A stretch of DNA of 64,000 nucleotides from Sporosarcina aquimarina (GCF_023715615.1 NZ_JAMBOM010000001.1:1364001-1428000); one strand, 5' to 3'. Counted from the first letter of the stretch, positions 44,111-52,967 are shown. The notes: generated by a model not told the origin, from the sequence alone. Made by a program: numbers and translations.

Positions 44111-44139
44111 TAAAAAAGACCACATTATTTGCGGTCTTT
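44111..44139 (-). terminator. Terminator at the end of msrA
   Basis: On the - strand, AAAGACC pairs with GGTCTTT around the last codons and stop, then TTTTAT follows. The stem overlaps the 3' end of the coding region. Confidence 0.75.
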
Positions 44140-44658
44140 CCAGTTAGCTTCTATGAATTCGTCACGACCTGATTGAGCACGGTCCGCTTCGTATGCTTCT
44201 TTTTCTTTTTTATAAAAGTCTTGGTGGTAGTCTTCAGCCACATAAAACGTTTCTGCGGGACGGATAACTGTTACGATCGGTTTTGTGAATCGGCCGCTTT
44301 CGGCAAGTTTGTTCTTAGAGTGCTCTGCAGCTAAACGTTGCTGTTCGGATGTATAAAAGATAGCAGTCGTATACGAGTGACCTCTATCTTGGAATTGGCC
44401 GTCAGCATCTGTAGGATCGATTTGTGGCCAATAGAGTTCTAACAAGTCCTCATATGGATAAACCGCAGAGTCAAAAGTGATCTCAACGACTTCCAAATGT
44501 CCTGAATTGCCTTCTTTTACTTGCTCATATGTTGGATTTTCGACTGATCCACCCATATAACCGGAGACGACCTTATGAATACCCTCCCATTCAGTAAATG
44601 GCTTGACCATACACCAAAAACAGCCGCCAGCAAAAATTGCTTTTTCAAGTTGTTCCAT
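44125..44658 (-). CDS. msrA: Peptide-methionine (S)-S-oxide reductase
   Basis: A 177-aa MsrA with the catalytic motif GGCFWCM (Cys 13, second Cys 16) right at the start and no signal peptide, so cytoplasmic. [18 protein letters not shown] and [34 protein letters not shown] and [12 protein letters not shown] are the standard MsrA segments. It repairs oxidised methionine. No msrB is next to it. AAGAAGGTAGAC precedes the ATG. Confidence 0.95.
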   Translation of the reverse strand: MEQLEKAIFAGGCFWCMVKPFTEWEGIHKVVSGYMGGSVENPTYEQVKEGNSGHLEVVEITFDSAVYPYEDLLELYWPQIDPTDADGQFQDRGHSYTTAIFYTSEQQRLAAEHSKNKLAESGRFTKPIVTVIRPAETFYVAEDYHQDFYKKEKEAYEADRAQSGRDEFIEANWKDRK

Positions 44659-44815
44659 CTTGTCTACCTTCTTTCAATTGAGTCCATTCTTACATCTTAG
44701 ACGTTCACTCTTTTAGTGTCCAGTGTTCGCGCATGATATACTAGATTTACACTATGCAACCAACGATTCAAGAGAACGTCCTGTTTTGTGACTTTACTAT
44801 TGGGGGAATACAATA

Positions 44816-45766
44816 ATGTCAGAACACTATGAAGGTCCAGTCCCGAAACGCCGGAGACGACGGAGATTGAGAAAAGGCAGAGTACTTGTCACTCTATTTT
44901 TACTCGGGTTTGTTGGAATAGGACTTTTTTCATCTTATCAATATATCGCGGGCAAAAGGATGGCTTCTAAAAACGCTATAGAGCCGGGAAGTTTTGAAGG
45001 TGATTTGCTCGATCCTTCAACGTCATCTGTTGAAAACTATTTGTTACTCGGCGTCGATGATGATGGCAGCGGGAGATCCCGTACCGATACCATGATGGTT
45101 CTTTCATGGGACAAGCAAGCAAAAACAATGAAACTTGTATCGTTTATGCGTGATATTTATGCGGATATTCCTGGATATAAGTCGTACAAGCTTAACACGG
45201 CATATTATTTAGGTGGTGTGCAAAGTGCTAAAGACACCATCACGGGAATGTTCAACATTCCTATACACCACTATGCGATTGTTGACTTTGATAATTTTGA
45301 AACCATCGCAGACACTGCCTTTCCAGACGGAGTAGAAATGGATGTAAAGAAAGAAATGTCTGAGAAAATCGGGGTTACATTAATGCCTGGCGTTCAACAG
45401 TTAAATGGAAAAGAGTTGTTGGGGTATGCCCGATTCCGTGCAGATTCTGAAGGCGATTTTGGACGTGTCCAACGCCAACAAGAAGTTTTGGCAGCTGTTA
45501 AAAAGCAGGCGATGACTCCAGGAATGTTAGTTCGTGCACCCAAAATTGCAGGCGTGATTTCTCAGACCGTAGAAACAGATTTGACATCTAAAGAAGAACT
45601 TTCTCGTCTGACGAATTTGTTAGTGAAAGGCGGAGCAGATATAGAAACTCTTACTGTTCCTGTAAAAGGTTCATATTCATTTGCAGATTACTCACATGCG
45701 GGTTCGGTTATTGAAGTGAATCTGGAGCAGAATCGTGAAGCGATTCGTTCATTCATCGCAAATTGA
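44816..45766 (+). CDS. LCP-family cell-wall ligase (LytR-CpsA-Psr)
   Basis: A 316-aa protein with a very basic cytoplasmic head (KRRRRRRLRKGR), one membrane anchor (~residues 25-43), and an extracellular LCP domain. YLLLGVDDDGSGRSRTDTMM, KLVSFMRDIYADIPGY, KLNTAYYLGG and GYARFRADSEGDFGRVQRQQ hold the Arg and Asp residues that bind the polyprenyl pyrophosphate and magnesium. LCP enzymes attach wall teichoic acid or other polymers to peptidoglycan. GGGGGAATAC precedes the ATG. The AI-2E family gene follows 32 bp later. Confidence 0.92.
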   Translation: MSEHYEGPVPKRRRRRRLRKGRVLVTLFLLGFVGIGLFSSYQYIAGKRMASKNAIEPGSFEGDLLDPSTSSVENYLLLGVDDDGSGRSRTDTMMVLSWDKQAKTMKLVSFMRDIYADIPGYKSYKLNTAYYLGGVQSAKDTITGMFNIPIHHYAIVDFDNFETIADTAFPDGVEMDVKKEMSEKIGVTLMPGVQQLNGKELLGYARFRADSEGDFGRVQRQQEVLAAVKKQAMTPGMLVRAPKIAGVISQTVETDLTSKEELSRLTNLLVKGGADIETLTVPVKGSYSFADYSHAGSVIEVNLEQNREAIRSFIAN

Positions 45767-45797
45767 TAGGAAATCGACTTATGAAGGAGTGGGGGAT

Positions 45798-47030
45798 TTG
45801 GCGGGTAAGAGGGAAGTGCATGAGGACCATGATCAGAATGAGGAATATGGAATTCCTCCTAAGAACCGTATTATTCGGTTCTTAGGAGGCAAGACCACAC
45901 TCTTCATACTAATTGTATTATTGCTTGTCGGTCTGAACGTTTTAATATTCGATAAAATATCGTTCATCTTTTATCCGATACAAGTACTATTTTCAACAGT
46001 GGTGTTACCGATTATATTGGCAACAATTTTATATTACTTGTTACGACCACTGCTAGATAAATTAGTAAAGATAAAAATCCCTAAAGTATGGGGAATCGCA
46101 ATTATTTTTCTGACAGCAATCGGACTGATCACATTACTCGTGTTTTTAGTCTTACCATTTTTGAAAATACAATTTTGGAAGCTCGTCGAGGAATTCCCAA
46201 CATACTTCAATCAACTAATTCTTACTCTCGATTCATTTTTTAGCAATTCTCTATTTGCACCTTACTACAATCAGCTGGACATTAATGCTTCGGAGCTACT
46301 GGACTCGGGGCTTGAAAATATTGGACAGATGGTTGCTGATGCACTTGGCGGCATTGCATCCGGTTTGACAACGTTTATCTCTACGTTGACCGGAATCATT
46401 CTTTCTATTGTTACCGTTCCGTTCATCTTGTTTTATCTTTTGAAGGATGGGGAGAATCTACCGAAATACGTAATAAAACTGTTACCACCAAGAATGCGTG
46501 ATGATGCTCAGTCGATTTTAAAGGATGCAGACCATCAGATTAGTGCTTATATCCAAGGTCAAATCCTAGTTGCGATATGTATCGGTGCGATGGTAACAAT
46601 CGGTTTCTTGATCATCGATATGAAATACGCCCTCTTGCTTGGTGTGCTTGCCATGTTCACAAGTGTGGTCCCATATCTTGGTCCAGTCATTGCCATTACA
46701 CCGGCAATCATCATTGCTATTGTCACTTCACCATTCATGCTCGTAAAACTTGCGATTGTGTGGACTGTTGTTCAGTTGATTGAAGGGAAGTTCATTTCAC
46801 CACAAATCATGGGGAAAACCCTACATATTCATCCAATTACCATCATTTTCGTCTTACTGACGGCAGGTTCGTTATTTGGTGTGGCGGGTGTCATACTAGG
46901 GATACCTGGTTATGCGTTACTCAAAGTCTTCACTACGCATTTGTTCCGGTTATTGAAAGTGCGCTATAACAAATATGAAGTTGATATCCGTATGCATTAT
47001 GAACGTCCGAATTATGACAAAAAAGAGTAA
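45798..47030 (+). CDS. AI-2E family transporter (PerM/YdbI-like)
   Basis: The start is TTG 45798, nine bases after AAGGAG; the frame from 45735 overlaps the LCP gene. The 410-aa product has about eight membrane segments with the family core: YLLKDGENLPKYVIKLLPPRMR, AYIQGQILVAICIGAMVTIG, YLGPVIAITPAIIIAI and KFISPQIMGKTLHIHPITII. The family was named for AI-2 export, but many members are ion antiporters or carriers of unknown substrate. Probably co-transcribed with the LCP gene. Confidence 0.9.
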   Translation: MAGKREVHEDHDQNEEYGIPPKNRIIRFLGGKTTLFILIVLLLVGLNVLIFDKISFIFYPIQVLFSTVVLPIILATILYYLLRPLLDKLVKIKIPKVWGIAIIFLTAIGLITLLVFLVLPFLKIQFWKLVEEFPTYFNQLILTLDSFFSNSLFAPYYNQLDINASELLDSGLENIGQMVADALGGIASGLTTFISTLTGIILSIVTVPFILFYLLKDGENLPKYVIKLLPPRMRDDAQSILKDADHQISAYIQGQILVAICIGAMVTIGFLIIDMKYALLLGVLAMFTSVVPYLGPVIAITPAIIIAIVTSPFMLVKLAIVWTVVQLIEGKFISPQIMGKTLHIHPITIIFVLLTAGSLFGVAGVILGIPGYALLKVFTTHLFRLLKVRYNKYEVDIRMHYERPNYDKKE

Positions 47031-47035
47031 CTGTT

Positions 47036-47070
47036 AAAACAGCCGTGCTTATATGCAGGGCTGTTTTTTT
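47036..47070 (+). terminator. Terminator after the AI-2E family gene
   Basis: AAAACAGCCGTGC pairs with GCAGGGCTGTTTT around a TTATAT loop; TTTTA follows. Confidence 0.87.
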
Positions 47071-47114
47071 ATACTCAACTTTACCATAATTATATTATGT
47101 AAAGCTGATAATCA

Positions 47115-47145
47115 AAAACACTCTCTAAATACAGGAGAGTGTTTT
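47115..47145 (-). terminator. Terminator of the molybdate regulator gene
   Basis: On the - strand, AAAACACTCTC pairs with GAGAGTGTTTT around a 9-nt loop, then TTGATT follows. Confidence 0.85.
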
Positions 47146-48142
47146 ATGGGGTATCATATAAAATTCTTCCCATTTGAGAAAAGTCATAACCTTTTATAGC
47201 AGAAAGCTCTTTCTTAAAAGCTTCAGATTGTAAGATGTTCAAAACTGTTTCCCGCAATGTTTTGTTATCTTCACGTTTGATCATGACTAGGTCATATTGT
47301 TCTTCCGTCATGGGGATATATTCGACGTTCACTAAGTGAGCATTCTTTTCAATCCCAACACCAATATCCGCTTCTCCTGCTGCAACTTTACTTGCTACTG
47401 CTAAGTGATTCATCTCGATATTCTCATAGCCTGATATCGTCTTTGGTAGAATACCTTCCAGTCGCAGTCGTTCATCCGTTAATACTCGAATTCCAGATCC
47501 CAGTTCACGATTGACAAATTGAATATCATTACGGTTTAAATCACGCCACCCTCTAATATTTTTCGGATTTCCGGGCTGAACGTAAAAACCCGCCGAACGG
47601 GAGAGTAAGTTAACTACAGTATATTCTCGGCCAATTAAGATTCTTCGAATGTAGGGGATGTTATAGGAACCTGTATCCCCATCAAAAAGATGAGTACTGA
47701 CAAGATCAGCTTCTCCCTGAACGAGTGCGAGCAAACTGTTCAAACTACCAGTGTGAGAACGGAGAGTTCGATAGTTACTTGATGTAGCGGTGATTGCGTT
47801 TGCTAAAAGGTCCAGAGTAACATCTTGTCCGCTAATGATTACATGTTGCAAAGTCCGTGGTTGCGGGAGAGGGGGGATAGACTGATTCTGTAAGATAGTT
47901 GGCTCAACAGATTTCGGTTCAGGTACTTGTTGTGGAGTTGGTTGTGGCACAGGGCGATCGGTTCCACTTTTCATGCGTTCTTTATAAGCTTCAAAGTCAG
48001 AAGCGTCAATCCGCATTTGCCTACCAACTCGGTATGCAACGATTTCTCCTTTTTTAATAAGATCATACACAGTTAATTTGGAGACTTGCAGCAAGTCAGC
48101 GAGATCTTCAGTCGTATAAGAAACGTTATCATGTGAATTCAA
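47144..48142 (-). CDS. HTH plus periplasmic-binding-like regulator of molybdate uptake
   Basis: The start is TTG 48142, eight bases after GGAGGG; 332 aa. Residues ~8-55 form an excisionase/MerR-type helix-turn-helix (YTTEDLADLLQVSKLTVYDL, then KGEIVAYRVGRQMRID). After a Pro-rich linker, residues ~105-330 resemble a substrate-binding domain of the PBP_like type (GQDVTLDLLANAI, SGIRVLTDERLRLEGI, GEADIGVGIEKNAH). Such fusions sit next to modABC and are thought to sense molybdate or tungstate and control transport. It is divergent from modA, sharing one control region. Confidence 0.87.
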   Translation of the reverse strand: MNSHDNVSYTTEDLADLLQVSKLTVYDLIKKGEIVAYRVGRQMRIDASDFEAYKERMKSGTDRPVPQPTPQQVPEPKSVEPTILQNQSIPPLPQPRTLQHVIISGQDVTLDLLANAITATSSNYRTLRSHTGSLNSLLALVQGEADLVSTHLFDGDTGSYNIPYIRRILIGREYTVVNLLSRSAGFYVQPGNPKNIRGWRDLNRNDIQFVNRELGSGIRVLTDERLRLEGILPKTISGYENIEMNHLAVASKVAAGEADIGVGIEKNAHLVNVEYIPMTEEQYDLVMIKREDNKTLRETVLNILQSEAFKKELSAIKGYDFSQMGRILYDTP

Positions 48143-48205
48143 CTTACAAACCCTCCATTTCTTTCTTCTATCTTCTCTTATTTTTAGAATTATTGCAATA
48201 GACAC

Positions 48206-48310
48206 AACGAGATATAACGATCAATAGTTAGAATTGTTTAATTATATATAGATAAAGAGAGTTCCCTTATGTTATAAATAGATATAGATAGTTATAATTA
48301 AATATAAATG
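48206..48310. promoter_or_regulatory. Shared control region of the molybdate locus
   Basis: This AT-rich gap between two divergent genes holds direct repeats of GTTATAA and ATAGATA (for example near 48270-48300, GTTATAAATAGATATA then GATAGTTATAATTA). They are good candidates for binding by the HTH regulator. No experimentally known ModE consensus is claimed. Confidence 0.4.
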
Positions 48311-48327
48311 GTGAAGGGGAGAATGAT

Positions 48328-49122
48328 TTGAATAAAATACGTTTTGGGCTCATGATGGCAATCTTGCTACTAGTATTGGTGGGTTGTTCAAATAATAAGA
48401 CTGCGTCTGACGGAAATAGAGCTAATAAAACGGATAAAGTGGAGCTCCACATTTCTGCTGCAGCCAGTTTGACCGATGCATTGGATGACTTTAAAAAAAT
48501 GTATGAAAAAGAGCATGAGAATGTGGAGTTGACGTTCATGTATGGCGGGTCTGGAAAGCTTGCCACTTCGATTGAAAATGGAGCTCCTGCTGATGTATTT
48601 TTATCTGCAAGTAAAAAAGATATGGATACACTTGAAAATGAAGAGTTACTAGATGCATCAACGCGGACAGATTTTACAAAAAATGTGTTAGTTTTAATTG
48701 CAAATGAAGAGTCAGATTCAGCACTTACTAATTTTGAAGAGATTGACCCAGCTTCGATTAATCATTTCGTCATTGGTGAACCAGAAAGCGTCCCAGTGGG
48801 CCGTTATACAAGAGAAGTATTTGAACATTTAAACCTATGGGAGCCGTTGCAGGACAAGTTGGTTCTTGCGTCAGACGTGCGACAAGTGCTTACTCAAGTC
48901 GAACTGGGAAATGCAGATTACGGGGTTGTCTATTCGAGTGATGCGTTTATTTCTGATAAAGTAAAAGTAATCGCTGAATCAGATCCGAGCTGGCATGAAC
49001 CGATTGTTTACCCTGGTGCCGTTTTGAAAGAGTCTCAACACCCGGCAGAAGCCCAACAGTTTTTCGATGCATTACTAGGTGATCAAGGCCAAGAAACGCT
49101 AGCAAAGTACGGATTTAAGTAA
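48328..49122 (+). CDS. modA: Molybdate ABC transporter substrate-binding lipoprotein
   Basis: Starts with TTG 48328 behind AAGGGGAG. The 264-aa lipoprotein has lipobox LVGC (Cys 20). The ModA body shows ISAAASLTDALDDFKKMYEK and FMYGGSGKLATSIENGAPADVFLSAS, the loops that hold the oxyanion, and later IGEPESVPVGRYTREVFEHL and NADYGVVYSSDA. It captures molybdate (or tungstate) outside the cell for the molybdenum cofactor. First gene of modABC; the stop lies 18 bp before modB. Confidence 0.95.
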   Translation: MNKIRFGLMMAILLLVLVGCSNNKTASDGNRANKTDKVELHISAAASLTDALDDFKKMYEKEHENVELTFMYGGSGKLATSIENGAPADVFLSASKKDMDTLENEELLDASTRTDFTKNVLVLIANEESDSALTNFEEIDPASINHFVIGEPESVPVGRYTREVFEHLNLWEPLQDKLVLASDVRQVLTQVELGNADYGVVYSSDAFISDKVKVIAESDPSWHEPIVYPGAVLKESQHPAEAQQFFDALLGDQGQETLAKYGFK

Positions 49123-49140
49123 GCAAAGGAGGTAGATGGT

Positions 49141-49821
49141 TTGGATTTAAGTCCTTTATTACTTTCTATAAAAGTAGCGGTCATCTCCACGACCATCGTA
49201 TTTGTGTTCGGTGTGTTTTTTGCACATTTATTTGAGAAACGACTATTTTGGGGGAAATCGATAGTTGAATCATTATTTCTCTTACCGCTCGTCTTACCTC
49301 CGACTGTCGTAGGTTTCGGTCTGCTGATTTTATTCGGAAAAAAGGGCTGGATTGGTAACTGGTTACTCGAGACGTTCGATATCCAAATTGTATTTACTTG
49401 GACGGCTGCAGTCCTTGCATCTGTGGTTGTCAGTTTCCCTCTCATGTATCAAAGTGCGGCGGCAGCTTTTGATAGTCTAGACAATAAGTTAGGGGATGCG
49501 GCGCGGACGATGGGGGCCTCTGAGTGGCGGGTTTTCAGAACCATCACGTTTCCACTTGCATGGCCGGGATTATTAGCGGGACTTGTTCTTTCGTTTGCAA
49601 GAGGGCTTGGTGAATTCGGTGCAACGCTCATGCTAGCTGGATACATACCAGGTAAGACGGACACGATTCCAATGGCAATCTATTTTGCAGTAGAAGCGGG
49701 GAAGATGGAGAAAGCGACGTTTTGGGTTGTCATTATTACAGCACTCGGTTTCAGTACAATTCTTTGGTTAAACTGGTGGAGTAAACGGAACTTAAGACGC
49801 TTTGCTTCAGAAAAAAGATAG
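49141..49821 (+). CDS. modB: Molybdate ABC transporter permease
   Basis: Starts with TTG 49141 behind AAAGGAGG. A 226-aa permease with five to six membrane segments and the ModB signatures LLPLVLPPTVVGFGLLILFG and the coupling loop DAARTMGASEWRVFRTITFPLAWPGL, then ARGLGEFGATLMLAG. Forms the molybdate channel as a dimer with two ModC subunits. Confidence 0.95.
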   Translation: MDLSPLLLSIKVAVISTTIVFVFGVFFAHLFEKRLFWGKSIVESLFLLPLVLPPTVVGFGLLILFGKKGWIGNWLLETFDIQIVFTWTAAVLASVVVSFPLMYQSAAAAFDSLDNKLGDAARTMGASEWRVFRTITFPLAWPGLLAGLVLSFARGLGEFGATLMLAGYIPGKTDTIPMAIYFAVEAGKMEKATFWVVIITALGFSTILWLNWWSKRNLRRFASEKR

Positions 49822-49833
49822 GCAGGTGATTCG

Positions 49834-50505
49834 ATGTTAGACGTATCCATCAGGAAACAGCTAGATCATTTCGAGCTGGATGTTAGTTTTACAGCGTATA
49901 ACGAAATTATTGTTTTGGCGGGGTCTTCAGGAGCAGGGAAGACGTCTATTTTGCAAGCCATTGCTGGATTAAATGAACCTGATAGCGGAATGATTACGCT
50001 CAATGGAAAGAGTTTTTTTGATGGGAAGAGGAATTCATTACCCACGAGATCCCGTAATATAGGGTACTTATTTCAAGATTATGCGTTGTTTCCACATATG
50101 ACAGTCGAACGCAATATTCACTACGGCCTTCATAAGCAAACTACTGCGACGACTGGTTTTATCATCGAACAATTACTGACGGTGCTTGGCATAAGCCATT
50201 TGTTGGACAAGTATCCTCATCAGATTTCTGGCGGGGAGAAACAACGGGTTGCTCTTGCTCGTGCGCTTGCTACAGAGCCTGATTTGCTTCTATTGGATGA
50301 GCCATTATCCGCTTTGGATGAAGAAACGCGCGAGGAGTGCCAAAATGAGTTACTCCGGTTACATGAATTATGGAAAATCCCATTCCTTATAGTGACTCAT
50401 AGCCGATTAGAGGCTGAAAAGTTAGGGGATCGGGTACTCCATTTGAAAAAGGGCTTGCTTGTCAATGATAGTCGTGGAACAATGAAAGAAACCCCAGTGC
50501 ACTAA
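49834..50505 (+). CDS. modC: Molybdate ABC transporter ATPase, short form
   Basis: A 223-aa ATPase with Walker A GSSGAGKTS (~residues 30-38), LFQDYALFPHM, signature ISGGEKQRVALA, Walker B LLLLDEPLSALD and H-loop VTHSRLEAE. It ends soon after the ATPase core. Classic ModC (~350 aa) has a C-terminal TOBE/Mop domain that binds molybdate and gives feedback inhibition; that domain is missing here, with no frameshifted remains downstream. Short ModC versions exist in Bacilli. GCAGGTGATTCG precedes the ATG. Confidence 0.92.
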   Translation: MLDVSIRKQLDHFELDVSFTAYNEIIVLAGSSGAGKTSILQAIAGLNEPDSGMITLNGKSFFDGKRNSLPTRSRNIGYLFQDYALFPHMTVERNIHYGLHKQTTATTGFIIEQLLTVLGISHLLDKYPHQISGGEKQRVALARALATEPDLLLLDEPLSALDEETREECQNELLRLHELWKIPFLIVTHSRLEAEKLGDRVLHLKKGLLVNDSRGTMKETPVH

Positions 50506-50531
50506 GTAACGGGGTTCCGGAGGCGATACCT

Positions 50532-50966
50532 ATGGATGAAATTACAATTGTTCCATTGACAAATGAAGAAGAACTGATTGAAGCTTTTCCGATTATGAGT
50601 CAGCTCCGTACCCATTTAGATTTGGAAGAGTACTTGGAGCTCGTGTATGAGTCTGAAGCAAAAGAACGTTACCAGATGCTCGGATTACGGGATAATGGCG
50701 AGTTAAAAGCGGTTATTGGCTTTAAACCGATGATTACACTCTATTACGGGCGCTCGCTATGGGTATGTGACTTAGTGACGGACAAATCAGGTCGATCTAA
50801 GGGCTATGGCGATAAATTGCTTACACACGTTGAGCAATGGGGGAAAAAACACAATTACGAATCGATTGCATTATCTTCAGGGTTACAACGCACGAGTGCA
50901 CACCATTTTTATGAGGAAAAAATGGACTACAGCAAAGTCAGTATCGTGTTCAAAAAAGAATTTTGA
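50532..50966 (+). CDS. GNAT N-acetyltransferase
   Basis: A 144-aa acetyltransferase: LWVCDLVTDKSGRSKGYGDKLLTHVEQW near residues 76-103, with the loop R-S-K-G-Y-G, and LSSGLQRTSAHHFYEEKMDY near the end, the usual motif B. It starts 26 bp after modC behind CCGGAGGCG and may be read with it. No role in molybdate metabolism is known. The substrate is unknown. Confidence 0.85.
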   Translation: MDEITIVPLTNEEELIEAFPIMSQLRTHLDLEEYLELVYESEAKERYQMLGLRDNGELKAVIGFKPMITLYYGRSLWVCDLVTDKSGRSKGYGDKLLTHVEQWGKKHNYESIALSSGLQRTSAHHFYEEKMDYSKVSIVFKKEF

Positions 50967-51011
50967 TGCGAAAAGTGCCGATTTTACGGGTATGCGAACA
51001 AAGATGCGAAC

Positions 51012-51044
51012 AGCCGGTAGATACCAACCAATCTGCCGGTTTTA
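51012..51044 (+). terminator. Terminator after the mod/GNAT genes
   Basis: GCCGGTAGA pairs with TCTGCCGG (one G-T pair) around a 10-nt loop, followed by TTTTA. Confidence 0.65.
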
Positions 51045-51070
51045 CGAATGTTTAAGGAGTTGTTGGACGA

Positions 51071-51442
51071 ATGTGGGTCAATGAAAATGGAATGCTGAGA
51101 CAAACATCAGATGAGACACGTGTAAAATTCAGAACATCGATTAGCCAGGAGATTTTGGAGCAGCTTAAACAGCTAGCAGATCAGCATGGAACGTTTGTGA
51201 ATTATTTGCTTGAAGATGGATTAAAAGTCGTATTGCAGCAAGGTTCAATAACATTCAATAAAGAAACGCGACCTAAAGACCGGATCCAGTATAAAACGAC
51301 ATACGATAAGCAGTTGTTGGAAAGCGTGCGAGCGTTAGCCAAAGATCATCAGTTGTATATAAATGACGTGATTGAGTATGGGGTGCAGTTTATAGATGTG
51401 GATCGGGCAAAAGCGGGGCAACATAGATATCGGATTGAATAA
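51071..51442 (+). CDS. Tandem ribbon-helix-helix-like protein
   Basis: A 123-aa protein made of two similar halves: RVKFRTSISQEILEQLKQLA then YLLEDGLKVVL, and RIQYKTTYDKQLLESVRALA then DVIEYGVQFI. Each half has a short strand followed by two helices, as in the Arc/MetJ ribbon-helix-helix fold; the two could fold together as one built-in dimer. Similar Bacillales proteins have been labelled rRNA methyltransferase, which the sequence does not support, having no SAM motif. DNA binding is inferred. AAGGAG lies 12 bases before the ATG. Confidence 0.65.
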   Translation: MWVNENGMLRQTSDETRVKFRTSISQEILEQLKQLADQHGTFVNYLLEDGLKVVLQQGSITFNKETRPKDRIQYKTTYDKQLLESVRALAKDHQLYINDVIEYGVQFIDVDRAKAGQHRYRIE

Positions 51443-51561
51443 TAGTTGCTTTCCTTTAACGCCCCCGTCATAATATATATTATAGGAAGTTGCGTATCAC
51501 TTATAAGTATACTTAGGATAGTGAGATAAAACAGCGAAAATGTGTGATTTCTAAGGAATTT

Positions 51562-51600
51562 ATAAAACGCGACTTTTTTTCTAAAGTCGCGTTTTATTGT
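51562..51600. terminator. Terminator between convergent genes
   Basis: ATAAAACGCGACTT pairs with AAGTCGCGTTTTAT around a TTTTTCTA-type loop, with T runs on both strands. Confidence 0.9.
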
Positions 51601-51623
51601 AGTTCTATTTAGTTTACGTGCAC

Positions 51624-52856
51624 TTAAACGCTCTTCACAGGAATAATTGCATCCGCAGCTACTGGCTCTTCCAGTTGAATCTTACGCTGTTTCATTTGCA
51701 AGAAAAATAGCACAGTCAAACTGATACTAATCACTCCAAATACGATAACCATCACTTGCAATCCTACAATATCCAGGAACGCCCCGGTCGCTAGTAAAAC
51801 GACTTGGAATACAACTCGCTCTAACATATTTCGGAATGAGAAAAATCGTCCGTGATACGCTTTCGGCATCTGCTTTTGGAAAATTACCATAGCTGTTGGG
51901 AAAAAACAACCTAAACTGAATCCAAGGACTGTAAATGCTGCTAACGTTGCTAACTGACTTTGTGCGAAGAATAATAAGAATTCTGCTACGGCCACCATAC
52001 TTGCAAAGAAAAATAAAATTATTGTAGTTCTCCATTTTAAAGCAATCTTCTTAACCGCAAATGAACCGATCATGAAAGCAACGCCTTCACATGTGTAAAT
52101 TAACCCTTTGATCGACGCTGAATCTTGAATTTCACTAATGTTGATGACAATTAAATTAAATGAACCTAAAAATAATAACGGAATTAATGTCATCACTAGC
52201 GTCATACCGACTGCAGGATACGCTTTTAGCACGGGAAAGACTTCCATGAATCCACCTTTTGCGCCTTCGGTTTTAACAATAGCCTCCTTCCCCTCCCCTT
52301 CATCAATACGTAGCATGAATGTGAAGATGAGTAATAAGCCGTATGCAATGATTGAAATCCAATATAGTGACGATAGCGACCAGTAAACTAAGATGACCCC
52401 TGCTAATGCAGTCCCTGAGACACGTGCAATGGTCGCTACGTTCATGTGCATGCCGTTCATCGTCAGTAGGTCATTATCCTTCACAACGAGCGGAATTGCC
52501 GCTTGTAACGCTGGGAAGTAAAACGTTGCTGCGAGTTGAATGCTAACTACGAATGCAATCATCCACCATACAGAACCCGTTGCAATTGCAATTAACATGA
52601 AGACGACACTAATGAGGCGTCCTACACCTGCTAGCAATAAAATGCGCTTCTTAGCTTGCTGATCAATGATTTTACCTGCTAAGGGTCCTGCCAATATCCC
52701 TGCCAATAGCCCGACTGATAGAATCAATGCTTTCACGAAGTCTGAAGGGATTTTTTCTTGCATAAACTCCAAATTTCCGATGATTCCGGTCCAAAGACCA
52801 ATACCTGCTATCAATTCACCAGAAAGAATAATCCAAACATTACGATTTTTCCACAT
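51624..52856 (-). CDS. MFS transporter, DHA3-like (12 helices)
   Basis: From the ATG at 52856 (GGGAGGGTAT directly upstream) the product has 410 aa and about twelve membrane segments. The start is WIILSGELIAGIGLWTGIIG, the loop 2-3 motif reads GPLAGKIIDQQAKKRILLLAG, and the loop 8-9 area FAVKKIALKWRTTIIL. This is the macrolide-efflux-like/DHA3 group of drug:H+ antiporters. Just upstream, an operator-like perfect palindrome overlaps the promoter, so expression is probably repressed by a regulator not encoded next to it. The substrate is unknown. Confidence 0.88.
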   Translation of the reverse strand: MWKNRNVWIILSGELIAGIGLWTGIIGNLEFMQEKIPSDFVKALILSVGLLAGILAGPLAGKIIDQQAKKRILLLAGVGRLISVVFMLIAIATGSVWWMIAFVVSIQLAATFYFPALQAAIPLVVKDNDLLTMNGMHMNVATIARVSGTALAGVILVYWSLSSLYWISIIAYGLLLIFTFMLRIDEGEGKEAIVKTEGAKGGFMEVFPVLKAYPAVGMTLVMTLIPLLFLGSFNLIVINISEIQDSASIKGLIYTCEGVAFMIGSFAVKKIALKWRTTIILFFFASMVAVAEFLLFFAQSQLATLAAFTVLGFSLGCFFPTAMVIFQKQMPKAYHGRFFSFRNMLERVVFQVVLLATGAFLDIVGLQVMVIVFGVISISLTVLFFLQMKQRKIQLEEPVAADAIIPVKSV

Positions 52857-52878
52857 ATACCCTCCCACTTTCTCTCTC

Positions 52879-52901
52879 AATAATTCGCTTTCCGAATTAT
52901 T
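52879..52901 (-). promoter_or_regulatory. Operator-like palindrome at the MFS promoter
   Basis: AATAATTCG (52879-52887) and CGAATTATT (52893-52901) form a perfect 9-bp dyad with a 5-bp centre. It touches a - strand -10 box TATAAT (plus positions 52899-52904), so a bound dimer would block transcription of the MFS gene. Confidence 0.6.
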
Positions 52902-52916
52902 ATACGATAGATATAC

Positions 52917-52955
52917 AAAAAGCACACGAGAATTTTAAGGATCCCGTGTGCTTTT
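52917..52955 (-). terminator. Terminator of the parE-parC operon
   Basis: On the - strand, AAAAGCACACG pairs with CGTGTGCTTTTT, separated by a 16-nt loop, followed by GTATAT. It lies just past the parC stop and abuts the MFS promoter. Confidence 0.83.
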
Positions 52956-52967
52956 CATTAAGAAACG

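Noticed and set aside
44081..44113. 10-codon ORF (GTG, ends KGFWGI) with a good AGGAGGAG upstream
   Set aside because: Too short to judge. Nothing follows on that strand for 700 bp except the LCP gene, and it runs into the msrA terminator.
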